A stretch of DNA of 64,000 bases, taken from Cacajao melanocephalus. Lineage: Eukaryota > Chordata > Mammalia > Primates > Pitheciidae. The DNA lies in NCBI GenBank assembly GCA_963573385.1, contig CAUYLG010059108.1, positions 1 to 64,000 on the forward strand. Direction: 5' to 3'. The notes under the pieces are model-generated. The model saw only the letters and a program-made list of their open reading frames with translations. It did no database searches and had not been told where the DNA came from. Of this stretch, positions 35,540 through 49,804 are shown piece after piece. Each line of letters starts with the position of its first letter. The stretch's first letter is position 1. Both the position numbers and the translations under genes were made by a program.

Positions 35540-37645
35540 ATAATTCTCTGTATCAAATGTCACCATTTTAATGTTCACCATTTTTGTGAATGTTTTTGCA
35601 TATTCATGATACTATATCAGTAAGTCTGAAATTTGACATAGAATTGGCCATTATTATTTCTTAGAGGATTTGGTCATCCTGTGATGCTTTTATAAGAGGT
35701 GGGGACTTTCTTTTTCCTTCTTTTCTTTCTTTTTTGTGCTGTTGCTAGTGTTGTACAAATAAATGGACAGTCACAGCTTATCATCATTTAAAGATGCATG
35801 TGCATGCTGCAGTTTACTGAAACATGATTGGCTGCTACATAAATCAATCTGATAGAGATCGGTTCCATGAAGAAGAGATAAATCATTAGCCAGAGCTTTT
35901 AGAATGTAATTCATTTTAGATAGTGATTATTGATGATTTAATTTTAGCAGTACATGTACAAGTCTAGACCACGATTTTATATAAAATGTTAACACAGAAG
36001 AATGAATTCATTTTAAAAGTAAGTATAGAGAAACCAATTAGAAATTTACATGCAAAACATGTTAATGAAGTGGCAGAGTTGTGAAGTCCACAAAGTTCTA
36101 TTTATTAAATAAGTTAGACTGTTAACATATTTCACTGGAAAAATTTTTAAAGTATTTCCTGAAGACTCGGTGGAACAAAGAAGTGTTCTCAAACTTCATT
36201 TGACTTATCACACTCAGATGACTGAAGCTCAGGAACATTTTGGATATATATCTTCTGCATCTTAGCCTCCAAAAACAATAGTTCTTTCTGCCCTTAGAGC
36301 TATCACTTCTATTCATTTCAACTGAACAGTGTTTAGTGGGAGTCCACCTGAGCCAAGATCTTGTGCTTTGAGATGCACTTTTTGTTTCCTGTCATGTAGA
36401 TAAGCAGGGAAGAACGTGTGTGTGTTCAATGGTACTAATATCAATAACTCCAGCAAGCACTGCTATGAGACTGGCCAAGTCATACTGAGAAGTTAACCAG
36501 CTGGGCAGTGCCCAGGGCTGCTGTCTTTAAGGAACACTAGGACATTATTAGAAAATTAACAAGATGGAAGAATTATATTTATCAGAAAAATTCCAAGGAA
36601 CATAATATGCCCTTTTGGGTGAAATACTTTGAAAGGCCACTCGGAGTGAGGATGAACTGGTCAAATAACAATAGCTAGTCAACAACATATTTTCCCAGAA
36701 ATGTCTTTAACATACCGAGTGGAATATTTGAGTGTAGGTCAGAGGTGAAAGCTGCTTTTAACAAGAATCTTTCTTCTTAATCTTTCCCTCATGAAAGGTC
36801 CTGCTCTGAATAAATGGGAACAAACATTTTAACTATATTGGTTTGCAGAGACCTAAATTATTGCCCTGCCTGAGTGCCTACATGTTTTAGCCTGTGTAGA
36901 CGAGAGCAGGTAAAAACACAATGACAGACTTCAGAGAAACGTTTTATGCCATGTCTCTTGTCTTTACCCCAGGCTAACTCAGAGTTAACCTTCCTGGGTT
37001 TTTCTAATCACCCCCTAGCCTTTACAAAGAAAATTCCATTTCACCAAGGAGACATAGTATGTTAAAAATCCGAGTTTCTTATCAGTTTTGCAGTTTACTT
37101 TTCCATCTTGTGTCTCTGATACACAGTCACTCTAGTTCTCGCTTTTCCCCTAAGAGTGTTATTATCCTCAGTCTACACTGGCTAAGGCTGGAACTAGGGG
37201 ACGCGCCAGCCTCCACGCTCCAGTTCTTGCCTTATCCCTTTATACTTGTGACTTTGATATTCACACATTGCCTTTGATTCTGAGTGATCTTGGGTTGCCA
37301 GGACCTCTCCTTAAATCACACTGGGTGCTTCATTTTAGACGTGAATTTACCAGGGAAACAGGGTACCCAGGGGGTCACCAAAATTTGTTTGAAAATTAAT
37401 AACTGGAAGCAAGGAACATCCTGTTCTTCAAACTGCACAGCTTTTCCTCCCATCTTGATCAAAATAAGATAAAGCAAATATTTTATTCGGAATGAGAAAT
37501 TTTGAGATATTGATGAGATAAGCTGCCATATATGATAACACAAATGATCATATTTTTTGTAGATCACATCATGTTTTCTTTCAAGCAAATAAAGTTTCTC
37601 CTGTATAGAGGTCACAAATAATTTGAGGATCTAAATTTTAGATCA
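35540..37645. other. Unassigned sequence
   Basis: About 2.1 kb with no gene or repeat recognised. The stretch at 36890-37400 is slightly GC-richer. Confidence 0.4.
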
Positions 37646-37655
37646 GACTGAAGAA

Positions 37656-37656
37656 G

Positions 37657-37699
<43 letters not shown>
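37656..37699. repeat. (TG)n microsatellite
   Basis: TG dinucleotides with one TTTG interruption. Confidence 0.95.
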
Positions 37700-40600
37700 A
37701 TAAGGGAGAGAGATGTTTAGTAGGAAACCCCTTGGAGGTGTGCACCCTCTGGGGAAGTCATATAAATCTAGGGTTTTATTTTCTTTCTTTCATTTTTTTC
37801 TTATTATTTCCTTCTTACTGTTATCCCTAAGCTTTCAGCAAAATTTTGTTAAATATCTGAGCCTGCTATTGACTGTGCTGTGGGGAATAATGAGACAGAC
37901 TCATGTCCACACGTAGCACAAAATGGCATGAAGGGAGCAGAAATGGCTTGAGAGAAGTCAGACTCAGGTAGCCAGAGGGTGCCGGCAGAGGGTGTGGCTG
38001 TAGACAGAGACAGATGGCTGGGAGGGGTGAAAGTGACCACCAACACAGGTTCTGAGACATATAAGCAGTCTCTGTAATTTTCAGAGTTACTAGGGCACCA
38101 GAAATTGCTAAAAGACTAAAGTCCCTGAGGGTGGGGGTCTCAGACTATTGTTGTACCGTCATTAAAGGGAAGGGTGACCCCTGGAGGCGAGAGCAGCCTA
38201 CAGCGCAAGCTGTCTTCAGTTTCAAATTACTTCAGGATGCATTCCTTAGTAAATATTAAAAATGCCCACTCCCTCCCCAAATGCCAGCTCAGCATTTTGA
38301 AAATGCATTATTTTATTAGACCATCTTATTGAATTAATGCACAGATACAGCTAAAGGAATAAATGCAGACTTAGCAGTGTTTAGCCTCCCAGGCACCACC
38401 TGCTCCTTGATTCTCCTGAGCTAGGGATTCAAGAGCCCTTACTCTTCCGGAAGACAACACAAAACATCTGCAATGGCACACCTATCCTCTCATCCCTCTT
38501 CAATCCTGTCCACCACCAGAGAGTCATTGGTTTGTTAATGCAGTACATTTTCTGGAGTCAAATTTTTTCCCCCTCATAGTCTAGTGAATAAGCTTCTTAA
38601 CAAGATTGGAACATATTACATACTTTGGCTTCCCCATCAAGCCTATTGGAGGGAATTCTGCATGCAGTGGTGAGACTTTCTGGACTGAAACTGCACAGCT
38701 AGGAAGTTATATTTTCAGCATAATCTCAAAGTTTGTTAACTGGTCTGTTCACAGAGAAGCAGAGGCATCCACGGTAGCTCTAGTGAACGTAGAGTTGTAT
38801 CCAGGTCTGGTATAATATCTTCGAACCTTTAAAAATGCATTAGTCTTTCTCTAATAACATTTTCAATTTGACCAGCTCAGAAAGAGATTTTGTATCTTTA
38901 AATGTAAGTTATGATCCTCAACTGCCTCACAACTTAAGTTCTGATCAAAAGTAAATTTGTTCTATAGCCTGGCTACCGCAAAGGTCTACTTCCTCTGTAT
39001 CCTCATTCATAACTTAAAATAAATAGTATAATATAAGTATATGTAATTTCTAATGGAAATATTTTCTGAAGGACAAAACTCAAGAATTTTTTTTTAGTTT
39101 TGATTAAAGTTATTAAAGGCATTCTACTGAAGAAAAATAAATTATATTTATATAATACCGATTGTTTTAATCTAATAATTTTAATTTTAAAATGTTGGTT
39201 AGTGCAACTGTTTAGGCACCAAACGATCAGGTGGTGATGATTGTCTGAAATCTCAAAAAATCAGTGCAAAAAAATGTCATTTATTGTGTTCTGACTTTAT
39301 GGAAGTCTCAACGAATGCTACAAACTTTTTTCCAAGTGATGTTTTACAGAATTGCTTTTAAAAACCCCAGAGGGTAAATAGTATTCTCAGAATAAACAGA
39401 AAAATGCTGACCTTGTCAGATTTAGCTGCTGAAAGCCAAGCTGTTTTAAGACTTGGAGGATCAAGGGTCACAGTTATAAACAACGCAGATAAAAAAAGAA
39501 AAAAAGAGGAAGAAAGTAAGAAAGCTAGAAGGAAAAATATAGTGAGGTACATCGTGAATATAAGTAATAAATACATTGACCTTGACAAAAAGGGAATGAG
39601 ATACTTATGTGGAAATATAAAATAAAAATAAGGCAAAATTTTTTTTAAAAAACTCACCATCCAAAACTACTTGAAAAAGATGTTTCTTAGAGCATATTTA
39701 GAACCGGAAATGAGTCACTTTAACTTCATCTGTTTTTGGTTTCAGAAGGGGAGAAAGGTCAAAGCTTCTTTGTTTTAAGTGAGCTGGTCACTCCTTCTGA
39801 AGTGTAACATGATAGGGGTCAGGAGTCCTAATGAAACAGGCATTTCCCAGACACCCAGAGCTGCAGAAGAGGTCTCCATAGTGGCAGGCCAAGAACTGGG
39901 CTTCAAAAAGGTGTTTAAAACAAAGGCAAGGCGGAGCTTGACCCTTTCTTGACTTTCACCATATGGACAACAGGATGTAGAAATCGGCCAGTTCTTTCTG
40001 TATTTTCATAAATTATCGCACATTATAGCCCCACAACCAAACCATTATAGTGCCATTCACACCTAGGCCCTAGACGCAGATATATTTTTTATGTTGCCCT
40101 GATACAGGTGATGTTTTCTGTTAAGCCTAGATGAACTGAAAAAATATTAGGAAGAAATTCATTGCTGAGAACGAAAGTACGCAGTTATTTAAAAAAAGTC
40201 ACAGTTCTTAAACCGACCGGATTCAACATCCTTTGAATGGGAAGGTTGAAGTATAGTAAGTCCAAAACAGTGTTAGGCTCAAGCTGACTGAAGAGATAGA
40301 TTTTAAGAAGTGAGCCCTATCTTTACTCTGAGCCTGGAAGGCCAAAACAAACTGTCTTCTTCCGCAGGAAAGTAAGAATAAATTTCTTTCTATGTCTTCA
40401 CCAGATTTGTTAAGGTAAGGAGGTCTAGACTATGGAGAAGACGGAGTTTGGAAGGAAATGCAGCTTATAAATGCAGTTAGACACAGAGGATTTCTACTGC
40501 CTCTCCAGTTTGTTGGTGGCTGGCTCCTCCTTTGCTCTTCTCTTTTATTCCATCTTGAAGGTTCTGTTAATGTACACCTCTGAACTCTAAACTAGCTGTT

Positions 40601-41035
40601 CCTAACTTTGACTCTGCAATATTTTTTCAGGCCTGTTGTATTCCTGACCTTGCTTCCTCTGTGCGATATATTTACTCCAGGTCATCTCTACCATGCCTGT
40701 CACCATTTTGCTTAATTGTTGGGGTTTGATGTTTTTGACCTTGGGTTGAACCCAAGAATGAATAACTTCTCTATACTGGCTCAGTGGCTGAATTATCAGT
40801 GTCTTTCCCTGACAATGTGCTTGTTTTTGATGCTTAGAAATGCAGCCTCCAAGGGAAAAGGATAATGTTTGCATAGGCTGTGCTTAGTTGCAGGTTTTGG
40901 AGCTGGAGATGTTCCAGCATAGATGCTTGTTCATAGAAGTGATCCAAAATTGTATTTAGTGTAATGACACATCCTCTTTAAAACCTTGTATAATTTCCCT
41001 CCACCCTGGTCCCTTAAGAGGACAGAGAAATGTTT
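37700..41035. other. Unassigned sequence
   Basis: About 3.3 kb lacking Alu, L1, L2 or MIR that I can recognise and lacking any coding pattern. The segments at 37900-38230 and 39690-40000 are relatively GC-rich. Confidence 0.4.
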
Positions 41036-41039
41036 CTCA

Positions 41040-41225
41040 GCTATTACATGCAACTCTTTACAGGTTATCAAGATTTTTCATATTTATTATGTCATTAGGT
41101 TTACCACGACTCTGAAAACTTAATAGAGAAATTATTATCTCCAAAAGTTATACCACTAGCAGGTGGCAGATCTTAAACAAACATCTATGCCCTATTGACT
41201 ACAATATCAGTACTCTTAGCATCAT
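41040..41225 (-). mobile_element. MIR, antisense
   Basis: 'actctttacaggttatcaag', 'ttattatgtcattaggttta', 'gagaaattattatctccaaa' and 'actagcaggtggcagatctt' match the reverse-complement MIR in order. Confidence 0.65.
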
Positions 41226-41274
41226 GTTATGCCTCTTTCCTACAGTATTATAGGAATAATAAACCTATAGTTGC

Positions 41275-41410
41275 AGCGTTGTAGAGCTGCATGAAGCCTT
41301 AAATGTCATGTAACTTACCCACATTATTGTTACAAAAAAGAAAATTTGGCTCTGAAGAAGTGGCTTACGCAGAATTATTGGCAGAAAACATGATATCTTC
41401 TGACTTCAAA
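41275..41410 (-). mobile_element. Possible MIR3-like fragment, antisense
   Basis: 'gagctgcatgaagccttaaa' and 'ggctctgaagaagtggctta' resemble reverse-complement MIR3 phrases. It is followed directly by a CA microsatellite. Confidence 0.4.

Positions 41411-41411
<1 letters not shown>

Positions 41412-41442
<31 letters not shown>
41412..41442. repeat. (CA)n microsatellite
   Basis: Pure CA run of about 15 units. Confidence 0.95.
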
Positions 41443-41447
<5 letters not shown>

Positions 41448-41505
41448 AAGACAAAAGGAAAAGAGATTGAGTCAGAAACTAATAAAGCTTAGGAAACACG
41501 AATCC

Positions 41506-41590
41506 AGCCAGGCACAGTGGTTCATGCTCATAATCTCAGCACTTTTGGTAGGCTGAGGCATGAGGATTGTTTGAGGCTAGGAGTTCAAGG
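41506..41590 (+). mobile_element. 3'-truncated Alu fragment
   Basis: Only the first ~85 bp of the left arm are present (ccaggcacagtggttcatgc to gaggctaggagttcaagg). The sequence then switches to unrelated DNA with no right arm or A-tail. Loss of the 3' side points to a later deletion and not to ordinary 5' truncation. Confidence 0.85.
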
Positions 41591-41859
41591 AAACGGAATG
41601 AGAACATTTTCAATACAGTCACTGGTTTCATGGTAGTAATGTTTAGTTAAAGGCTAGATTCTATATGAAAAACTTCAAAATAATTAGTTTAATTTTTCTT
41701 AACTACACAGACTATGAAAAAAGGCTAAGTTTTTCATAATTTTTTCAAAGCTAATTCTTGTAGCTCTTTTAAAATCTATTTATTGAATAGCTTCTGATCT
41801 ATAAGACATTGTTGATGATGTAACTCTGACTGCATATAGTGTTCATGCTCAAGGGATTC

Positions 41860-41891
41860 TTTGTGTCATAGGGAATTTGTGTCATAGGGAA
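41860..41891 (+). repeat. Perfect 16-bp tandem duplication
   Basis: tttgtgtcatagggaa occurs twice head to tail with no mismatch. Confidence 0.97.
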
Positions 41892-41894
41892 TTG

Positions 41895-42683
<789 letters not shown>

Positions 42684-42719
42684 AAATATATTTTTAGGAA
42701 TTCAGAAATAATAGAAGTA

Positions 42720-42850
42720 ATATAAGGCATGATCCCTGATCTTTATGAATTTACAATTCACTGGGAGAAGGGGTAAGAATCACTAATGAAGCAATTAGAG
42801 AGATCAATAAGAGCCAGAAAAATCAAGGAAGTATAGGAACAAGTCAAAAT
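42720..42850 (-). mobile_element. L2 fragment, antisense
   Basis: 'catgatccctgatctttatg', then 'aatttacaattcactgggag' is the reverse complement of the L2 3' UTR (ctagactgtaagctccatgagggcag). The remainder is weak. Confidence 0.5.
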
Positions 42851-42944
42851 GGAAATGGATTTCAGAGAGGCAAAATGCCCTAGTGATGGAGCAATTCAGG
42901 AGAAAACAATGATATTTAGTAAACTTTAAAACTGATATTATTAT

Positions 42945-43190
42945 TATATAATAATGACAGCAACCACTTATTTAGTGCTTATTATGAGCACAGAACTCTC
43001 CAAAGTTCTTTATATAATATTTCAGTTGCCTTTTAATGAACTTTCAAGTTATGAATTTTCATGCCTTTTGTACCGAGAAGGAAATAGAGTAGTTTCCCAG
43101 GTAACTTAGGTACTGTGACAAGACCATGACTCAAACGGACTGTGTGTGACACATGATTTTAACCAGTTCTGCAGTACTCCTGTGACATCA
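42945..43190 (-). mobile_element. MIR, antisense
   Basis: 'acttatttagtgcttattat', 'tctccaaagttctttatata', 'tttcagttgccttttaatga' and 'catgactcaaacggactgtg' track the full reverse-complement MIR. Confidence 0.7.
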
Positions 43191-43194
43191 CTTT

Positions 43195-44285
43195 TCACCA
43201 AAGAAAGAAATACAACTGTATTATACTCACAGCTTACATAGAACTTGATTTGTATTAACAAAATCCAAAATAAATCCTTTAATTTTTAGACACTCAATAA
43301 GTAAAGAAAAAAGGGCACATGTTTTACCTTGTCTTGAGTCCACAATGTAAATCTGGTTATTAAAATTCTTTTATCAGTATTTCTGAAAAGTCATATAAAA
43401 GTGTGATTTATTTTATAGAAGTTTCAATAACCCCCATTTTTTCAATTGCCACATTTTAGCTTTTTTTTTTTAAATCTTTTGTTTTAATTGAGACATACTA
43501 ATATTTCTAAAAGGTTCTCTTTTGGGAATCTTCCTTACAAGTCCTAAGAAAATACCTTCTGTTACATATAGAAAAAGTGCAAGATTGGTTATTTTGTTGA
43601 AAGTATCTTAACCTCTATAAGCAATTAAACTAACATGAAATAAGTTGAAGGAGCTCAAGTTTTAACAGACCAAAATAAATAAATAATCAAAACCATATTT
43701 TTTTTTGTTTTAACTTAAAGAAAACACATTGAAAGGTGCAAAGATCTGCAGAAAAATAGCATTTAAGTGACTGTCCGATATAGATAGGATATCAGTGGCT
43801 TGGATAGTATTGTTCTCTGTGATTTAAAGTGTCAGTAAACACAGTTTCAATTCTGAAGCAATAATCACAAATTTTATATTACTTTCTCTGAAACCTCCTC
43901 TCTCGGGAGGAGAAGGAAAAGCAGTACAATGTGCTCATTGAAGAAGACAGCTCTGTACATGCAGAAGAAGGAGCAGGGTCCTATGCAGCTTCATTCTAAT
44001 GTAGACCAAAGTACGTGGCATTGTTAGTGAGAAAACTTCTGCAAATAGACATAATGCTTTATCCAGGAAAAATGAAAAGAAATCACAGCATAGCCAGCGT
44101 AGGAGTGTTTCAAAAGTAGAAATCTGTGATACATGCACAAACACACACACACGCATACACACAATGTCAATGGTCTATATTTCATTAAATAATTTAATTA
44201 AGAATATTTAAAAATAGATTTAATGTTTATTGAAAGAAGTAAAATAGCTGTAGTTGTGTTATTGTTTGACAACAGGTATTATAAA
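43195..44285. other. Unassigned AT-rich sequence
   Basis: No gene or repeat recognised apart from a short CA tract at 44138-44162. Confidence 0.4.
44138..44162. repeat. Short interrupted (CA)n tract
   Basis: CA units with one CG and one TA interruption. Confidence 0.85.
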
Positions 44286-44289
44286 CATT

Positions 44290-44885
44290 TGTTCTTTATT
44301 TATTCTATTGTATGAAAATATAAAAATTTATTAATTTAATCCTCTATTAGTTGGGCATAGATTATTTTTCATTCACTAGTACACAGAACTCACTTGAATA
44401 AAAATTTGTGCACATTCATAATACTTTCTTTAAATATATTTTTATAAATAAACTGACTGGGTCAAAGGCACATTTTTCAGACATTTCTTACATATTGCCA
44501 ATTTACCTTAGAGGAAAGCTGTGCCAGTTTATAATCCCATAGCCTAAGAGAGCACTTGTATTTTTTCCATGGAATATAACAATTTAAGTTTTTTTTCTAA
44601 TGTGAAAAAATCTTAGTTTAAAAATATGTAAATTTACTAAACATTATTGTTCCTTATGCTGTCTTTTAGTTTTCTAAATGAATTTTTTTCTGATACATTA
44701 TTTTTTTAACCAATTATTTCAATATGTTCCTTAAGGTTTCTCACTTTGTTGTTATGATAAATCAGCTATAATTTCTTGGAGATTTTTATGGTTTAATTAT
44801 AAAAATACATTTTTAGTTCACCTAGATTTCATTTTGATGTATAGTGTTTGAAAAAAAACCTAGTTTTTTCTTTTTTTAAAAAAAG
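44290..44885 (-). mobile_element. L1M 3' region, antisense
   Basis: 'ttgggcatagattatttttc', 'gactgggtcaaaggcacatt', 'atattgccaatttacctta', 'tgtgccagtttataatccca' and 'tagatttcattttgatgtat' are in the order of the reverse complement of an old L1M ORF2 end and 3' UTR. No open frame remains. Confidence 0.65.
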
Positions 44886-44889
44886 TACA

Positions 44890-46135
44890 TTAAAAGCTAT
44901 ACATCCAAATGAAGTTTTTCTTCAAAGTCGTTATCTTAGGTAGTTAATAACATGTTTTAATGATACTCAGAACATATTTGTAAGTTTTCTCTAAAACGGT
45001 CTTTAATGCCAGTAGAAACTTATAAAGCCACATAAACACACCACTCTGGGATTTATAACCATGCTTTGATTTTGATCAGAAGTGAAAAGACTCAGCTTGA
45101 TCACTTATCTCATTCAACAGACTTGACTTTGATTGGCTTTCTGCTCTCTCTAAAAATAAAATCTGACCTCAATTGATGAAGATGCACCATCACTAAGAAT
45201 ATTTCAAAGGGTCTATACCAAAGACACCTAAGAATTCCTGAAAGAGGACTTCCAAAAATATTCTGAACAGTGGAATAGGAGTCTGTCCACTTACAGTGAC
45301 TAACTTGAAACTGGCAATACTCATTTTATTGTATCCATTCTGATTTGGTTGTTTAAACTTTGTTTTCATTATTTAATAATTTTACTCTTTATATTTCCTC
45401 AAAGAATCAATTTGCTAAGTGAGTGATCTTGTGTATTAAACATCTCTAGTGTGATTTTAAGGTGTTAATACACTTTTGAAAAACAAAACAATTCAAAACA
45501 TATTTATACCAAAGCAGTATGTGTGTGTTTTTTAACCAGTAGATCTTGAACATATATATAGCACAGTATCTCACACATAAGAATACAATTACAAACAATA
45601 TTCTTATTAAACATATGTTCTTTTTCTAGTACATTTAGTAATGAGAACTAACAGTAAACATAGGACACAAATAATGCATAAAGCTAGTTAATAAAATATA
45701 TATTCTAACAATACTATTTTGGGCAGAAACTTCATTTCCAGAAATACCAAATAAAGCATAGGAATATGTTCTAGGATTTCAGGAAAGGGAAGAGAAGTTT
45801 TATTCAAACATGACAAACTAGTGGACCTAAATTCTTCCCATGCATTTAAATTTATTTTTCTTTAACGTAAATGCTATTGAGTGAGCCCTATACCCTGAAC
45901 TCACAGCTGGACTTTTACCTGGGCCCTAAGGTATTTGAGTTTGCAGTTTCCAAATTGGAATTTTCCAAAAATATTAAGCATAAATTTGAGAATTCTTTCC
46001 ATTCTTTTGAGAAAGAGGCTATGATTGAAAAAGAAGGAGAGTACAGGATTTATCCTTTAGGTATGAAATGAAGGATTTATTGATTTTTGATTTTTGGAGT
46101 ACTCTAACCTTATGAACTATAACCACTTAATCCCT
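44890..46135. other. Unassigned AT-rich sequence
   Basis: No gene or repeat recognised. Confidence 0.4.
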
Positions 46136-46139
46136 TCGT

Positions 46140-47001
<862 letters not shown>

Positions 47002-47014
47002 TACGACTCTTCTT

Positions 47015-48005
47015 GTTTCCAAGAATTAGGATCCTACTCTTTGTTCTCAAACCAGCACTTTCATTCTGCTGTGTTCTCCCCAGAGACCAAGTTTTGCCTG
47101 GGACCCTCATTGTAAAGATTATGTCTCCATTTCTTTCTTCTGATGACCTGGATTTAACAGTGTCTCCGTGCCTTCTGAACTTATTCTCCCTAAGTCATTA
47201 AAAGGCCATTTCAAAAAGAGGCCTCTTGTCCTTTCTGAGCATATATACAATCATCCTAAAAGAAGTTCAGCAGATTTACCTTCAGAATTGGCCTTACTCT
47301 CAAAAGCAAAGCCAACTTACCTGGAGATGCTCAAAGTTCCTTTAATGGAGATTTAGTCTTTTATTCCATAATTAGGAACAAAAGGATTGGTATAACTAGA
47401 CCTGATTATGGTTAGACACTTATGGAAACTCATTCACACTCGAGGGTCGTTAGTCAATCAACCAGTTAACACCTATAAATTGCAGATGTTAGAGCCCTTC
47501 CCATTTCTATGAGTGGGTGGGGGGCAGATAATAGAATCTTAGAAAATCAATGCTTCTGCATACGCAGGTAGACTAACTACTGAGATGGGGAAAGAGGAAT
47601 TTAAATGGAAGGTTGAAAACTTAGAAGACACTGAAAACTTCACAGATTTGCCCATCTTGTCATTACCAGACTGAGTGTGGAAAAGCCACACATCAAGATT
47701 CAAGGAACATAATCTACAGATGATTAGTCAGTGATGCAATCATGTTTGAAGAGCAGAATATCACACTACAGATTCTGCAGTGAGGAGGCAATGGCTACCT
47801 TTGATTTATATTTTGAAGCTTGAATGCATAGGTGTAAAGCAGCTATTCACATTGTGTGGAGTCTGTGGGTAAGTCACAAATGAAAGCATGGGACCTCAAC
47901 TGTGGTACCGTGACTAAAGATCTTGTGGCTACTCTTCGAATAGTTACCCATTCTCTGCTCTTATCTTTACTTTGGCATCTTAGGGCTAATCAATTTTATA
48001 AAATA
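47015..48005. other. Unassigned sequence
   Basis: About 1 kb. No gene or repeat recognised. Confidence 0.4.
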
Positions 48006-48009
48006 AAAA

Positions 48010-48205
48010 TCATAGTACCTAACAATTTTTGAACAAAGTCTGGGGGTAAACAAGCTACTTGGATTGCATTATTTAATCCTTAGAGGAACCTTAGGCAACA
48101 AGTTTGAGGAAACTGAAGGGTAGAAAATTTACTAACATTTGAAGGTCACAGAGAGAACCTAACAGCACCAGAATTCTAATCTGGGCAATTTGATCTCATG
48201 AAAGC
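48010..48205 (-). mobile_element. MIR, antisense
   Basis: 'ggattgcattatttaatcct', 'tttgaggaaactgaagggta', 'tttgaaggtcacagagagaa' and 'ccagaattctaatctgggca' match the reverse-complement MIR. Confidence 0.7.
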
Positions 48206-48790
48206 TCATTGAAATTTTCATTGTTCCCTGCTAAGCATAATAGTAAGAGCTATACCTGGTGATTTCTTCTATATAGTTTTCTGCTCATGTCATTGTTTGC
48301 TTTAGGACTTTGGGTTGAAGAGAGTGTTTTGCAACAGTAAAGGGATGACTAGATAAGTATCATTATTACCATTACCTATGTTTTGACTGTTCCGAGTATA
48401 ACATGTTTTCAGCTGATATGACTGTTCAGTAAGTGAGATAAAAATAAGTGGTACAAAGCTATCTTTTAACATGGCTGGCAATAAATGAATGCAGCAAGAA
48501 ACTGAATATGATCTCATAGAAAACCAAGCAGAACCACTTACTTGAAATTCCTACTTTGGAGCATGCAAAAAGGTTTGATTTAAACCTGCTTTTCACAGAA
48601 TCTTTGCAAGATTTTATTCTTCATGAGTAAACAAGCTAGAAGGCTGTGATTAGAAGTAGGCTATACTCCTGATAGAACTTTTGGGGGAAGCAACAATTTT
48701 GTCACAACAGCCTCACTCTTGGAACTTCAGCAAATACTACATTTAGGGTGAGCATTAAAGAGTTATTTAAAAGTGGCTGTTAATTTATTA
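48206..48790. other. Unassigned AT-rich sequence
   Basis: No gene or repeat recognised. Confidence 0.4.
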
Positions 48791-48794
48791 ATTA

Positions 48795-48905
48795 CCTTGG
48801 TTATTAATTACACAAACATTTATTGAACATCGATGAACTTGATTATGTAAAATTTACTATGCTTTGTTCTATGGAAGATACAAATATTGGCCATATATAA
48901 AGGCT
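48795..48905 (-). mobile_element. L2 3' fragment, antisense
   Basis: 'acacaaacatttattgaaca' and 'actatgctttgttctatgga' resemble the reverse-complement L2 3' terminus. Confidence 0.5.
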
Positions 48906-48909
48906 AAGG

Positions 48910-49595
48910 TTTCTTGGTTGTACCAAGAGAAACCAGCTGAAGCTAACATTGATTTAAGTGGAGTCATTATAAGGATAAATGAAAACCCGGAAAGAAAGTA
49001 TACAAAAGCTGAGGAGAGGATATTCTAATAGACCATGGAACTTTTCCTTTTATTGTTGTAGCCATGAATACCAACCTGGTGCCTTGGCACTTTGTTTATA
49101 GTTGCAGAATAAATTAAGGGCTGAACCAGGAACAGAAAAGTCTGCATCAGGAAACCCAGAAAGTGGCCAATTTCCATGTTTCATCTGTTTATCTTTGCAT
49201 TTGTGATCTCTCTACTCACTTGACAGAGAATATGACTGCTCTACTGTGCCTGGAGTTTGGATATTACAATCCACCTATTCTTAACTATATTTAATTCTAA
49301 TAGGATTGAAGAGGATGCCCAGTCATGAGTTGGGTTACCGTTAGTGGCCAGGTGTGAGAAGATGTGGGAAAAAAAGGGCTGCTGGAGACTTACCCTAGAA
49401 AAAAGGAAGCAATTCTGAAGGTGATGTTTATTGCAGACTTAGGAAATAACTTAGAAAGTGTGTATTCCAAACTAAAAATGGACACTGCAGCAGCAGAGCC
49501 TTTAGATTTGTACATAAATATATATTGTTTCTCAGTGTTCTACATTTGAAACATCTCACTGTATTTATTCTCCCTGCAAATATGCTGCTCACACC
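48910..49595. other. Unassigned sequence
   Basis: No gene or repeat recognised. The 61-codon frame at 49364-49549 has no recognisable features. Confidence 0.4.
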
Positions 49596-49599
49596 CATG

Positions 49600-49800
49600 T
49601 TTTTAATAACCTCTTAGAAACAGATAATTTTTAAATCTATGTTTTCAGCATAGACTTTTCTCCTTAGCTCCAGGTCCCATATGATACTTCTCAACAATTT
49701 TCTATGCATATGTCTAAAATATCTCAAATTTCATATGTTCAAAGCTGAAATCATCTTCCCTCCAAAATGTGTACCTCCTTCAGTATTCTTTCTCTTAAGC
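49600..49800 (+). mobile_element. L2 body, left part of a split copy
   Basis: 'taaaatatctcaaatttcat', 'gttcaaagctgaaatcatct' and 'tccctccaaaatgtgtacct' followed by 'ccttcagtattctttctctt' match L2 (catctcaaacttaacatgtccaaaactgaactcctgatcttcccc...). The match stops near 49800, and the next L2 phrase reappears only at about 51735. Confidence 0.6.
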
Positions 49801-49804
49801 ATGT

